Part shown: positions 1 to 9,300 of the stretch, piece after piece | Numbering within the stretch: position 1 is the first letter of the stretch | Layout: every line of letters begins with the position of its first letter | NCBI RefSeq assembly: GCF_900100955.1 | Contig: NZ_FNCC01000028.1 | Span: forward strand, 1 to 37,394 | DNA: 37,394 bases | Reading direction: 5' to 3' | DNA from: Lentzea fradiae | Lineage (GTDB): Bacteria; Actinomycetota; Actinomycetes; Mycobacteriales; Pseudonocardiaceae | Program-made: the position numbers and the translations under genes | Notes under the pieces: generated by a model | Told to the model about the DNA's origin: nothing | What the model saw: the letters and a program-made list of their open reading frames with translations, nothing else | Database searches by the model: none

Positions 1-368
1 TGCTCAAAGCCGGCCTCTCCGTCGAGGAGCTCGAAGACGGCCTCGAACACCACTCCGGCCTCACCGGCCTGACGGGAACCGGCGACATGCGCGAGGTGCG
101 CGCGGCAGCCGAGAGCGGACACCACGACGCGGTGCTGGCACTGGAGATCTACACCCACCGGCTCCGCCAGGCGATCAGCGCGATGGCCGCCTCGCTCGGC
201 GGCGTCGACCTGCTCGTGTTCACCGGCGGGGTCGGCGAGAACGACGCCACGCTGCGCAACGACGTCGTGAACGGCCTGGCGTTCCTCGGGATCAAGCAGG
301 TCCTCGTCGTGCAGGCCCGCGAGGACCTGGAAATCGCGGGCCGGACACGCGCTGTACTACGTCAGTGA
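1..368 (+). CDS. ackA: Acetate kinase, C-terminal part (5' end outside window)
   Basis: Acetate kinase interconverts acetyl phosphate + ADP and acetate + ATP in the cytoplasm. The reading frame is open from base 3 and ends with TGA at 366-368, so only about the last 121 residues are present. Visible family features are the segment LKAGLSVEELEDGLEHHSGL, a SGLTGLTGTGDMREV block and the nucleotide-binding FTGGVGEN motif typical of the ASKHA-fold acetate/propionate kinases. Its 3' end overlaps the 3' end of the convergent DUF4389 gene by 12 bases. Pyruvate formate-lyase and its activase lie about 13 kb downstream, which fits a fermentative acetyl-CoA to acetate route, and the stress genes around it suggest oxygen limitation. 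A propionate kinase cannot be excluded from this fragment. Confidence 0.93.
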   Translation, partial: LKAGLSVEELEDGLEHHSGLTGLTGTGDMREVRAAAESGHHDAVLALEIYTHRLRQAISAMAASLGGVDLLVFTGGVGENDATLRNDVVNGLAFLGIKQVLVVQAREDLEIAGRTRAVLRQ

Positions 369-1724
369 GTCGTGCTCCCGACGTGGACGGCCGAAAGTCA
401 GGATGACCACGAGCCCCAAGAGGAACACCACACCTCCGCCGATGGCCAGACCGATCGCGAGCGGGCGCAGCGCGGGAGCCTCCGCTGCGACGACGAGATG
501 GGTGTCAACCACCCGCGAGCGGTCCGCGTTGAGCACCACGGCGGACCAACTGCCCTGTTGGGCTCGCCAAGTCACCTCTCCGGTGCCCGACGCCGCCCAG
601 AACGTCTGCACGGCCGGGTCAGCCGGCGCGCCGCCATCACGGTGGCGATAGGCCGCCCGCGACCCGGCCGTGCTGACCTCGTCGTGCTCCACATTGGACA
701 GGTAGCGGTTGACGTCGTCCGTCCTGCCGATACCGATGAACACGTCGTCGTCCGCCTTCACCCGGACCTGACCGAGCCAGTCACCGGCGAAGAGCCGGCC
801 CTCGCCGGTCCAGTGCAGCTCGACCGTTCCGAACTCCAGCGCGTACCCGCTGCCACGGAACGACTCCGAGGTGGTGCTCAGGAAGCCCGCGGCGTCCCGC
901 TGCGTGGAGTCCGCCCACAGCCCGGTCAGGCCGACGACCCCGATGCCGCCGCCGGTGATCAGCAGGATGATCCCGACGACCACCGAGGCGATCCTGCCGG
1001 AGGGCCAGGACCGGTCATCCGGAGCAGGTGGTGGCAACTGCTCGATCGTCGCGGTACCCGGCTCGTCTCCACCGGAGTCGAACCGGAACGGCGGATAGGT
1101 GTCCGTCATCAGCCCCGCGTAGGCCGCCACGCGCAACGCCCAGCGGTCCATGCCGAGCACGAAGTCGAACAGCCCCTGCGGATACCTGCCCGTGAACAGC
1201 AACGCGATGCCGGCGAAGAAGGCCACCAAGCCGATGAGGCCGCCGCCGGAGCTGTAGACGGTCTGCCCGGTCTGGTACGCGACGTAGCTGCCGCCGCCGA
1301 GGAAGAACCCGACGACCAGGTAGTGCGGGATGGCCAGCAACCACCACTTCACCAGCACCAGACCACGGGAGAGGCGTTCGGGATAGGCGATGTCGAGCGT
1401 TGCCGGGTAGTCTGGCTCGGCTCCGAGGCTGAAGGGCGGGTAGCGGTCGGTCGCGAGCGCCCCGTACGCGTAGTAGGCGACGCGCCACGACCAGCGCAGC
1501 ACGCCCACGTTGAAGTCGAAAAGCGCACGCGGGTAGCGGCCGGTGAACAGGATCGCGAAGAACGCCACCACGCTCACCACGGCGAACCCGAGCCACAGGA
1601 ACGCCAGGACGACGTAGTGCGGAATCGCGAGGAACCACTTCACCAGCCACAACCACCGGCTCAGTCCGGGATCGAGCCGCGCGTGCACGTGCACCGGGTA
1701 GCCGGTGGTGACGGTGGTGGTCAT
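357..1724 (-). CDS. DUF4389 (two-copy) membrane protein
   Basis: This is a 455-residue integral membrane protein of unknown function. Two DUF4389 repeats are visible, at about residues 20-110 and 118-220. Each has a (L)VKWxLAIPHY segment followed by LFTGRYPxxLFDFxxGxxRWxxRV and then TDxYPPF. A further hydrophobic stretch lies near residue 255 and another close to the C-terminus (about 425-450); between them is a roughly 150-residue probable extracytoplasmic domain. The ATG has a strong ribosome-binding site (AAGGAGGAGG) and sits 12 bases after the stop of the upstream stress-protein gene, so it is probably the last gene of the leftward osmC-usp operon. Actinobacterial DUF4389 proteins often accompany stress or hypoxia genes, but no biochemical role is established that I can name. 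Confidence 0.85.
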   Translation of the reverse strand: MTTTVTTGYPVHVHARLDPGLSRWLWLVKWFLAIPHYVVLAFLWLGFAVVSVVAFFAILFTGRYPRALFDFNVGVLRWSWRVAYYAYGALATDRYPPFSLGAEPDYPATLDIAYPERLSRGLVLVKWWLLAIPHYLVVGFFLGGGSYVAYQTGQTVYSSGGGLIGLVAFFAGIALLFTGRYPQGLFDFVLGMDRWALRVAAYAGLMTDTYPPFRFDSGGDEPGTATIEQLPPPAPDDRSWPSGRIASVVVGIILLITGGGIGVVGLTGLWADSTQRDAAGFLSTTSESFRGSGYALEFGTVELHWTGEGRLFAGDWLGQVRVKADDDVFIGIGRTDDVNRYLSNVEHDEVSTAGSRAAYRHRDGGAPADPAVQTFWAASGTGEVTWRAQQGSWSAVVLNADRSRVVDTHLVVAAEAPALRPLAIGLAIGGGVVFLLGLVVILTFGRPRREHDSLT

Positions 1725-1736
1725 CGTCCTCCTCCT

Positions 1737-2182
1737 TTACGTCTCGTCGCTCGCGGAGTGCTCGTTCACCGGAATCACGACCACCGGCACCGAGGAGTGC
1801 CGCACGCAGTGCATGCTCGTCGACCCCATCACGATCTGGCGCAGCCGATGCCCGGTGTGCGAGGCCACAACCAGCATCGCGGCGCCCTTCGACGCCTCCT
1901 CCAAGACCTCGGCCGCGTCGCCGCGCAGGCTGCGCCGATCAACCTCTGGCTGCTCCGCCAAGCCCTCCAGTGCCGCCTTCACAGCGGTCTCCATAAGCGC
2001 TTCCGACTCCTGTAACCGGGTCTGCGCACTGGTTTCGTTCCAGTCGACCATCGGCTCGTACGTCCACGCGTGCACGACGTGCAGCGGCGCGAAACAGCCT
2101 CGTCGACCGCCCACCGCAGCGCGGCGGCGGAAGCGGGCGTTCCGTCGACACCGACGACGATCGGCGCGTTCTTCGTAGTCAT
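1737..2182 (-). pseudogene. Universal stress protein, single domain, frameshifted
   Basis: The N-terminal part (from ATG at 2182) reads MTTKNAPIVVGVDGTPASAA and then ALRWAVDEA, a normal USP start with the VGVDG nucleotide-binding strand. The continuation (APLHVVHAW and on to the VVASHTGHRLRQIVMGSTS ATP-binding loop and VVVIPV end) is in a different frame. The frames must switch near 2085-2100. The intact neighbour USP has two more residues at this point (WAAAECARQHVPL), so a 4-base loss would explain both the frame change and the shortening. An isolated GTG at 2114 would give only a 125-residue remnant lacking the first strand. The ATG overlaps the osmC stop (ATGA). It is either a decayed gene or a sequencing error in a GC-rich stretch. 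Confidence 0.8.
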
Positions 2183-2589
2183 CTCTTCTCCCCGTTGATG
2201 CGAATCTCGATCTCCGGCGGTCGCCGGAGCGTGTTGTGGACGGTGCAGTGGTTCGCGACCGCCTGGACCGCTGCCTCCTGTTGCGGTGTCAGCGCGACAC
2301 CGACGTGCACGGTGATCCGGATCCGGGCCACTCTCGCCGGGCGATCCGCCGCCATCTCGTACTCGGCGGTCACGGTGTGACCGTCGTGGGACAGCTCGTG
2401 ACGGCGCAGGAAGGTCCCCGTGTAGTGAGCGACGCAGGTCGCGAGCGACGCCACGAACAGCTCGACGGGAGACAGCGCGCGATCGCTCTCCGGTTGATCG
2501 GTGTGCAGTTCGTGGGCGCGCAGCCGGAGCATGAACTCGTCGCCACGGACGTGTTGCACGGTCAACCGCTGTTTCGGCGCTGGGGTCAT
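2179..2589 (-). CDS. OsmC-like peroxiredoxin-fold protein
   Basis: This 136-residue protein belongs to the OsmC/Ohr family, whose members reduce organic hydroperoxides with a reactive cysteine pair. The two family cysteines are visible at C52 (in SLATCVAHYTG) and C115 (in VANHCTVHNTL), and the length is normal. The ATG at 2589 is preceded by AGGA at a suitable distance. The stop overlaps the start of the frameshifted USP by four bases (ATGA), indicating one operon with the USP and DUF4389 genes. A degenerate DosR-like palindrome lies about 90 bases upstream. This looks like the broad OsmC type rather than a classical Ohr. The physiological substrate is not known from sequence. Confidence 0.88.
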   Translation of the reverse strand: MTPAPKQRLTVQHVRGDEFMLRLRAHELHTDQPESDRALSPVELFVASLATCVAHYTGTFLRRHELSHDGHTVTAEYEMAADRPARVARIRITVHVGVALTPQQEAAVQAVANHCTVHNTLRRPPEIEIRINGEKR

Positions 2590-2679
2590 GATGTGTCCTC
2601 GGTTCAGGAGCGGTCTGTCACGACTTCAGCGTCTCGAAGCGCGCGCACCGCGGTCAGTGGCCCGGGGCCCGACCGGCTC

Positions 2680-2693
2680 AGGACCTTCGCCCT
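2680..2693. promoter_or_regulatory. Putative DosR/DevR-like box upstream of osmC operon
   Basis: AGGACCTTCGCCCT is a degenerate inverted repeat with a four-base centre (AGGAC-CTTC-GCCCT). It resembles the GGGAC-N4-GTCCC core of DosR boxes at 7 of 10 arm positions. It lies between the CBS gene (touching its stop) and the OsmC start. Similar elements occur in the other intergenic gaps of this island. Alone it would be weak. Confidence 0.35.
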
Positions 2694-3253
2694 CAAGAGG
2701 CGAGGTCGGTACCGCGCACGCCGGGCACGGTGCGCACCAGGGCCTCGATCACTCTGCGCTCCGCCTGGTCGAGAAAACCGCCAGTCACCGTGACCTCGCC
2801 GTTCTCGACGGAGACCGTCCATCGTGGACTAGCGCTGTACGCGCGCAGTGCCGTCTCCACCCTCGCCGCGAGAACGGCGTCGGCCGGCGTGAGGATGCGC
2901 AGCAGGTCGCTTCGGCTCACCACGCCGACGAGCACTTGACCGTCCGTCACGATCGGCAGGCAGCGCAACCGTTGCGACAACATGGTGGCCGTGAGCTCAG
3001 CGGGTGACGCGGTCGCGGGAGCGCTGATCACGGTCCCGCGCATCACCCGGGACACCGGGGAGGTCGCCGTCTCCGGGGACATGCCCGCGAGCAGGAGGTC
3101 GGCTCCCGAGACGATGCCGACCAGCCTGCCATCGTCGTCCACGACCGGCAGAGCGGAGAACCCGTGGTCACCCAGCACCGCGCTCGCAGCGCGGACCGTG
3201 GTGCCGGGTCGCACCGCGATCGCCGGACTGGTCATCACATCTGCTGCGTTCAT
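2693..3253 (-). CDS. CBS-pair and BON domain protein
   Basis: This protein has 186 residues. Two CBS domains (about 1-55 and 68-122) contain the usual GFSALPVVD/GRLVGIVS and RLRCLPIV/VLVGVVSRSDLL segments. A C-terminal BON domain (about 128-186) carries VENGEVTVTGGFLDQAERR. CBS pairs bind adenosyl ligands and BON domains are usually membrane- or ligand-associated. The start was set at the ATG at 3253 (MNAADVMTSP), where CBS homology begins, although the frame stays open further upstream with non-homologous sequence. It lies between two stress-protein genes and has a DosR-like box about 60 bases upstream. Related CBS proteins such as mycobacterial Hrp1 are hypoxia-induced. Ligand and partner are unknown. 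Confidence 0.87.
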   Translation of the reverse strand: MNAADVMTSPAIAVRPGTTVRAASAVLGDHGFSALPVVDDDGRLVGIVSGADLLLAGMSPETATSPVSRVMRGTVISAPATASPAELTATMLSQRLRCLPIVTDGQVLVGVVSRSDLLRILTPADAVLAARVETALRAYSASPRWTVSVENGEVTVTGGFLDQAERRVIEALVRTVPGVRGTDLAS

Positions 3254-3312
3254 GTCACCGAGCGTCTTCCTCACGGCAGCGAATCGGCAGTGCGCTAGGC
3301 CACGGCGGGACG

Positions 3313-3326
3313 GTGACGTTGGTCCT
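3313..3326. promoter_or_regulatory. Putative DosR/DevR-like box upstream of CBS-BON gene
   Basis: GTGACGTTGGTCCT has arms GTGAC and GTCCT around a four-base centre and matches GGGAC-N4-GTCCC at 8 of 10 arm positions. It sits in the 76-base gap between the two-domain USP stop and the CBS-BON start, about 60 bases before that start. It contains the shared AGGACC half-site on the minus strand. Confidence 0.4.
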
Positions 3327-3329
3327 CCG

Positions 3330-4232
3330 TCACTTCGGCGTGCGGACGATCGCGAGCGGGCACGGGGCGTGGTGCACGAGAGCCTGACTGGTCGAACCCA
3401 GCAGCATCCCCGCGAACCCTCCATGCCCGTGGCTGCCGACGACCAGCAACTGCGCCTCGGCCCCGAACCGCAGCAGGGCACGAGCGGGCCGGTCCCGCAT
3501 CACCACGCGGTGCACCTCGACGTCGGGGTACTTCTCCTGCCAGCCGGCGAGACGCTGGGCGAGCAGCCTGCGTCCGTCCTCCTCGACCTGCGCCCAGTCG
3601 ATCGCGATGCGCGAGGCGTTGTAGACGCTGTCGACGGTGAAGTCCTGCGTCGTCATGACCGCCGTCAGCGCGGCGCCCCTGCCGGAGGCCGTCTCGAAGG
3701 CGAACGCCAGCGCGGCCTCGCTGGTCGGCGATCCGTCCACGCCCACCACGACCGGACCGTCCGGCGTCTCGGTGCCCCGCACCACCACCACGGGGCTGTG
3801 CCCGTGGGCCGCGAGCGCCACCGCCGTGGACCCGAGCAGCAGACCGGTGACGGTGCCGCGTCCCCGCGAACCGATCACGACGAGGCGGGCCTTCTTGGAC
3901 TCGTCCACGAGCAGTCCCGTCGCACCGCTGCACTGGAGCTCCGTCGTGACCTCGACGTCCGGCGCGGTCGCCCTCGCCGCCGCGGCGGCTTCGGTCAGCC
4001 AGTCACGGCCCTGCCGCTCGAGCAGCCCGCGGACCTCCGGATCGGTGATCACCATCTCCGGGTAACCGGTGACGACCAGGTAGCCGTGCACCAGCCGGAG
4101 CGGGACGTGCTGCCGAGCGCACTCGGCCGCGGCCCAGCCGACGGCGGCCAGCGCCGAATCCGAGCCGTCGACACCGACGACGATGGGCGCGGACGGAGCC
4201 TTATTCTTGTCGCTACGCGAGCTACCAGTCAT
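3330..4232 (-). CDS. Universal stress protein, two tandem USP domains
   Basis: This protein of about 300 residues has two USP domains. The first starts with APIVVGVDGSDSAL and ends with the ATP-binding loop VVIGSRGRGTVTGLLLGST; the second starts with GPVVVGVDGSPTSEAAL and ends with VVGSHGHGGFAGMLLGSTSQ. Both loops keep the G-x2-G-x9-G-S/T pattern of ATP-binding USPs. Tandem USPs of this length are typical of actinobacterial hypoxia regulons (for example the Rv2005c/Rv2623 group). The ATG at 4232 (MTGSS) is preferred; a GTG nine bases upstream (4241) is an alternative. The gene is divergent from the 4341 membrane protein, and a DosR-like box lies between them. Confidence 0.9.
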   Translation of the reverse strand: MTGSSRSDKNKAPSAPIVVGVDGSDSALAAVGWAAAECARQHVPLRLVHGYLVVTGYPEMVITDPEVRGLLERQGRDWLTEAAAAARATAPDVEVTTELQCSGATGLLVDESKKARLVVIGSRGRGTVTGLLLGSTAVALAAHGHSPVVVVRGTETPDGPVVVGVDGSPTSEAALAFAFETASGRGAALTAVMTTQDFTVDSVYNASRIAIDWAQVEEDGRRLLAQRLAGWQEKYPDVEVHRVVMRDRPARALLRFGAEAQLLVVGSHGHGGFAGMLLGSTSQALVHHAPCPLAIVRTPK

Positions 4233-4291
4233 GTCGTCCACGATCCGCGCCGCGAGGGGACGCGGGCAGGGCGAACGTGCTCACCCCGTCG

Positions 4292-4305
4292 AGGACCTTC
4301 GTCTC
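4292..4305. promoter_or_regulatory. Putative DosR/DevR-like box in divergent intergenic region
   Basis: AGGACCTTCGTCTC (arms AGGAC and GTCTC, four-base centre) matches GGGAC-N4-GTCCC at 8 of 10 arm positions. It shares the AGGACCTTCG string with the box at 2680. It is about 60 bases from the USP start and 36 bases from the membrane-protein start, so it could act on either side. Confidence 0.4.
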
Positions 4306-4340
4306 TGCGAACGCCCGTGCCCCCGTAGCACCGTGGAGAC

Positions 4341-4943
4341 ATGAGCACCAAGCTGATGGGCAACGTCTGGGCGACCTGGCTGCTCTGGGTGACCGCGGGT
4401 GAGTTCGCGGGTTTCCTGATACCGGCAGTGGTGGCCGCACTGACGTCCTCGGGCCCGCTGCTCGTGCTGGCGGGCGTCGTCGAAGGCGTGGTGCTCGGCG
4501 GGGCTCAGTGCCTTGTTCTGCGCCGCGTCATCCCCAGAGTGAACGTCCGGGACTGGATCGGCGTCACCGCTCTGGCCGCGGGGCTCGCCTGGGCGATCGC
4601 ACTGTTCGCTGTGCACAACGAGGAACCGCTTCGTTCACTCCCGCCGGCGGTTCTGCTGCCTCTCGCCGCGATCGCCGGCATCGGCGTCGTGCTGTCCATC
4701 GGGATCGGGCAATGGTTCGTACTGCGCCGGCACGTCGACCGCGCGTTCCGGTGGGTTTGGCTGACCGGGGCGGCGTGGTGCGCAGGGCTGCTCGTCTTCG
4801 CGACCTTCACCAGCCCTCTGTGGCGGCTAGGACAGCCCACGGTGCTCGTCATCCTCATCGGGGCGGCCGGTGGCTTGCTGATGGCGGCGACCATGGCCTT
4901 CATCACCGGCGCGGCGCTCGCCTACCTGCTGGGCAAACCCTGA
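4341..4943 (+). CDS. Small polytopic membrane protein, function unknown
   Basis: This 200-residue, strongly hydrophobic protein has about five to six membrane segments, roughly at residues 8-30, 36-58, 75-95, 100-125, 140-160 and 170-195. Short basic loops such as RRVIPRVNVRDW and LRRHVDRAFRWVW sit between them. No family motif was recognised. The ATG is preceded by GTGGAGA. It lies between the divergent two-domain USP and the nitrate transporter, with DosR-like boxes on both sides, so induction with the rest of the island is plausible. No function is assigned. Confidence 0.72.
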   Translation: MSTKLMGNVWATWLLWVTAGEFAGFLIPAVVAALTSSGPLLVLAGVVEGVVLGGAQCLVLRRVIPRVNVRDWIGVTALAAGLAWAIALFAVHNEEPLRSLPPAVLLPLAAIAGIGVVLSIGIGQWFVLRRHVDRAFRWVWLTGAAWCAGLLVFATFTSPLWRLGQPTVLVILIGAAGGLLMAATMAFITGAALAYLLGKP

Positions 4944-4958
4944 ACCCGAGGCAGAACA

Positions 4959-4972
4959 GGGCCCTTGGTCCT
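4959..4972. promoter_or_regulatory. Putative DosR/DevR-like box upstream of narK
   Basis: GGGCCCTTGGTCCT (arms GGGCC and GTCCT, four-base centre) matches GGGAC-N4-GTCCC at 8 of 10 arm positions. It lies about 105 bases before the narK start in a 134-base gap that holds no other gene. Confidence 0.4.
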
Positions 4973-5077
4973 CGACTGTCACGACCCTTGATCTCTGTGC
5001 CCGTCCGTTCCCGCCGCACACGCTGAGGAGCGTCCATCGGCCAGGTGGGCACGGCGAGCGACAGGCTGAGGTGGACG

Positions 5078-6307
5078 ATGGCCACGACACAGCGGAAGCG
5101 ACCGGCCGATCCGACCGGCACGGGTTCACCGGCCACGCGCTGGGTGATGCTGGGCATGGCGACCCTGGGGTTCGCCGTCAACTTCTGGGCGTGGGCACTC
5201 CTGAGCCCGCTCGGCCCGCTGTTCAAGGACTCCCTGGCGTTGAGCTCGTTCGAACAGGCCCTGCTGGTCGCCGTCCCGGTGGTCGTCGGCTCGGTCGGCA
5301 GGATCCCGGTCGGAGCGCTCACCGACCGGTACGGCGGCCGCGTGATGTTCCCGCTCGTCTCGGCCGTCACGATCGTCCCCGTCCTGTTCCTCGGCCTCCT
5401 CGGGCACTCGTCGCTGGTCGCGCTGCTGGTCGGCGGTTTCTTTCTCGGCATCGGCGGCACCTCGTTCGCGGTGGGGGTGCCGTTCGTCAACGCGTGGTTC
5501 CCGCCTGAACGCCGCGGTCTCGCGATCGGCGTCTTCGGTGCCGGCATGGGCGGCACCGCGATCAGCGCGCTCACCACCGTCAGCCTGGTTAAGACGTGGG
5601 GAGTCGCCACACCGTTCATCGCGACCGCGATCGTGCTGGCGGTGTACACCCTGACCGCGTGGTTCGTGCTGCGCGACGCTCCTGGCCGCACTGTGCCGGT
5701 CGAGTCCGTCGGCAAACGACTCCAGGCGACGGCGCGGTTGGCTGCGACCTGGCAGGCCGCAGCCCTCTACGCGGTCGCGTTCGGCGGGTACGTGGCCTTC
5801 TCCGTTTACCTGCCCGCGTACCTGCGGACCGCCTACGGGCTGGCTCAGGCCGACGCAGCCAACCGGATGGCGGGATTCGTGCTGCTCGCCGTCGTGATGC
5901 GGCCGGCCGGGGGCTGGCTGTCCGACCGGATCGGCCCCGTCCGGGTGCTGACCGTCGTGTTCGGCGTCGTGACGGCGGGCGCGGTCCTCCAGGCCTTCAC
6001 ACCCACGTTGATGCCGCTCGGCACGATCGCGTTCCTGGCGATGGCCGCCGCTCTGGGTGCCGGCAGTGGCGCCGTGTTCGCCCTGGTGGCGTTGCTCGCG
6101 CCCGCGAACAAGGTCGGCTCGGTCACCGGGGTCGTCGGCGCGGCCGGTGGGCTGGGCGGCTTCGTCCCGCCGCTGGTGATGGGCGCCCTGTACGGCGCGG
6201 TCTCCTCCTACGCACTGGGTCTCGTGGCGCTCGCCGCCGTTGCGCTCGCCGCTGCCCTCTTCACGGCGACCGCCGTACGCCGAGCGGTTCAGGCCCACCG
6301 CGGCTGA
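5078..6307 (+). CDS. narK: NarK-type nitrate/nitrite transporter (MFS, NNP family)
   Basis: This 409-residue major facilitator protein probably imports nitrate and/or exports nitrite across the cytoplasmic membrane for the NarGHI enzyme encoded next to it. Twelve hydrophobic segments are apparent. The nitrate-signature region is clear: GIGGTSFAVGVPFVNAWFPP, then RRGLAIGVFGAGMGGTAIS. A second glycine-rich signature (VTGVVGAAGGLGGFVPP) lies in the C-terminal half. The loop GRIPVGALTDRYGGR is the typical MFS A-motif region. The ATG at 5078 is chosen because GAGGTGG lies just upstream; a GTG at 5045 is in frame but less well placed. narG begins 92 bases downstream. Whether it is a nitrate/proton symporter or a nitrate/nitrite antiporter cannot be told. 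Confidence 0.93.
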   Translation: MATTQRKRPADPTGTGSPATRWVMLGMATLGFAVNFWAWALLSPLGPLFKDSLALSSFEQALLVAVPVVVGSVGRIPVGALTDRYGGRVMFPLVSAVTIVPVLFLGLLGHSSLVALLVGGFFLGIGGTSFAVGVPFVNAWFPPERRGLAIGVFGAGMGGTAISALTTVSLVKTWGVATPFIATAIVLAVYTLTAWFVLRDAPGRTVPVESVGKRLQATARLAATWQAAALYAVAFGGYVAFSVYLPAYLRTAYGLAQADAANRMAGFVLLAVVMRPAGGWLSDRIGPVRVLTVVFGVVTAGAVLQAFTPTLMPLGTIAFLAMAAALGAGSGAVFALVALLAPANKVGSVTGVVGAAGGLGGFVPPLVMGALYGAVSSYALGLVALAAVALAAALFTATAVRRAVQAHRG

Positions 6308-6399
6308 TCGTCCGCTGCGAACTTCACCAGGGCGTCCTACCGTCAGGCCGGAGCCCTGCCAATCGCGCTTCCCGACTGATTGCCAGGAGGAACCGGCTC

Positions 6400-9300
6400 G
6401 TGAGCACCGAGAGCGACTTCATCGACGCGCTGGTGAGGACCCGGCGGTTCTTCACCCGTGCCGAGGTCTCCGAGGACCTGCGCACAGTGCACCAGATCGG
6501 GGGCAGGGCGGCCGACGAGTTCTACCGGGACCGGTGGAGCCACGACAAGGTCGTCCGCTCCACCCACGGCGTCAACTGCACCGGCTCGTGCTCGTGGAAG
6601 GTGTACGTCAAGGACGGGATCATCACCTGGGAGACCCAGCAGACCGACTACCCGTCCGTCGGTCCCGACCGCCCTGAGTACGAACCGCGCGGCTGTCCTC
6701 GCGGCGCCGCGTTCTCCTGGTACACCTACTCCCCCACCCGCGTCCGCTACCCCTACGTCCGCGGCGTCCTGCTGGACCTGTACCGCGAGGCCAAGGCCCG
6801 CACCGGTGACCCCGTCCTCGCGTGGGCGGACATCGTCGACGACCCGGAGCGCTCCCGGCGATACAAGGCAGCCCGCGGCAAGGGTGGACTCGTCCGAGCC
6901 TCCTGGGACGAGGCGACGGAGATGGTCGCCGCCGCGCACGTGCACACGATCAAGCGCTGGGGCCCGGACCGCGTCGCGGGCTTCTCCCCCATCCCCGCGA
7001 TGTCGATGGTCTCGCACGCGTCCGGAGCGCGGTTCGTGTCACTGCTGGGCGGCTCGATGCTGTCGTTCTACGACTGGTACGCCGACCTCCCCGTGGCCTC
7101 GCCGCAGGTGTTCGGCGACCAGACCGACGTGCCGGAGTCCGGGGACTGGTGGGACGCGGGCTACCTGATCATGTGGGGGTCGAACGTCCCGGTGACCCGC
7201 ACCCCGGACGCGCACTGGATGGCGGAGGCGCGCTACCGCGGGCAGAAGGTCGTCGCGGTGGCGCCGGACTACGCGGACAACGTGAAGTTCGCCGACGAAT
7301 GGCTCGCCGCCGCACCGGGCACGGACGGAGCGCTCGCGATGGCGATGGGCCACGTCGTGCTGAAGGAGTTCTTCGTCGACCGGCAGGTCCCCTACTTCAC
7401 CGACTACGTCAAGCGCTACACCGACCTGCCGTTCCTCGTGAAGCTCGAACGGCGCGGGAATACGTGCGTCCCGGGCAAGTTCCTCACCGCAGCGGACCTC
7501 TACGGCCCGCTCGGCGGGGAGAACGCCGCGTTCAAGACGGTCGTCTTCGACGACGTGAAAGGCACGCCGGTGGTCCCGAACGGGTCACTCGGCTTCCGCT
7601 ACGGCGACCAGGGCGAGGGGCGGTGGAACCTCGACCTGGGCGACATCGACCCGCGGCTGTCCCTGGAGGGCGCGGACGCGGTCGAGGTCGAGCTGCCGCG
7701 GTTCGACGCGGACGGCTCGATGCTGCGCGGAGTACCGGCCCAGTACGTCAACGGGTTCCTCGTCACGACCGTGTTCGACCTCATGCTGGCCCAGTACGGC
7801 GTCCGCCGGGAGGGTCTGCCGGGGGTCTGGCCGACGGGCTACGACGACGCGTCCGAGCCGTACACCCCGGCGTGGCAGGAGGCGGTCACCGGTGTGCCCG
7901 CGAAGGCCGCCGAGCGCATCGGGCGGGAGTTCGCCGCCAACGCCGAGGAGTCGCGCGGCAGGTCGATGATCCTGATGGGCGCCGGGACGAACCACTGGTT
8001 CCACTCCGACACCATCTACCGCGCGTTCCTGGCCCTCACCACGCTGACCGGCTGCCAGGGTGTCAACGGCGGCGGCTGGGCGCACTACGTCGGCCAGGAG
8101 AAGTGCCGTCCGATCACCGGCTGGTCACAGCTCGCGTTCGGCCTGGACTGGTCGCGCCCGCCCAGGCAGATGATCCAGACCGCGTACTGGTACCTCCACA
8201 CCGACCAGTTCCGCTACGACCGGTTCGACTCGCTCGGCGGTAAGAGCACCCACGAGCTCATCGCGCAGTCCGCGCGTATGGGCTGGATGCCGTCGTACCC
8301 CACCTTCGACCGCAACCCCCTGGACCTCGCCGATGACGCCGAACAGTCAGGTCGTCCGGCCGCGGACCACGTCGTCGACGAGCTGAAGTCGGGCCGGCTG
8401 CGGTTCGCGTGCGAAGACCCGGACGCGCCGGAGAACTTTCCGCGCGTGCTCAGCGTGTGGCGCGCGAACCTGCTGGGCTCGTCCGCCAAGGGCAACGAGT
8501 ACTTCCTCAAGCACCTGCTCGGCACGGACTCCTCGTTGCGCGAGGACGACGTCGGCGCGCCGACCGGCAAGCTGGACCTGCTGCTGTCGCTGGACTTCCG
8601 GATGACCAGCACGACGATCTTCTCCGACGTCGTGCTGCCCGCGGCCACGTGGTACGAGAAGCACGACCTCAACACCACGGACATGCACCCGTTCGTGCAC
8701 TCGTTCAACCCGGCGATCTCACCGCCGTGGCAGACCAGGACGGACTGGGCGGCGTTCCAGGCCATCGCCGAGGTCTTCAGCACGCTTGCGGAGAAGCACC
8801 TGGGCGTGCGCAAGGACATCGTCGCCACGCCTCTGCTGCACGACACCCCGGACGAGCTCGCGAACCCGCACGGTGTCGTCCGCGACTGGAAGGCCGGAGA
8901 CTGCGAGCCGGTCCCCGGCGTCACCATGCCGCGGCTCACCGTGGTGGAACGCGACTACACCGCCATCGCGGCCAAGATGAGCGCGCTGGGACCACTCGCG
9001 GACAAGCTCGGCGCGACCACGAAGGGCATCACCTACGACCTCGGCCGCGAAGTCGATTACCTCACCCACAAGAACGGCACCATCCGCGGCGGACCGGCGG
9101 ACGGACGTCCCTCCCTCGTCCGCGACGTCCACGCGTGCGAGGCGATCCTCGCCCTCTCGGGCACCACCAACGGACACCTCGCGACGCAGGGCTTCAAGAA
9201 GCTGGAGAGGCGCACCGGCACGGAACTCGCCGATCTGGCCGCCGAGCACGAAGGCAAGCAGATCACGTTCGCCGACACCCAGGCAGCACCGGTCCCGGTG

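Noticed and set aside
372..2015. 547-codon open frame on the plus strand opposite the DUF4389 gene
   Set aside because: It is a GC-rich antisense shadow: Arg/His/Pro-rich, no family features, and the minus-strand genes have clear homology and ribosome-binding sites.
5596..6399. Upstream extension of the narG reading frame
   Set aside because: It is open only as a shadow of narK; homology and AGGAGG place the narG start at the GTG at 6400.
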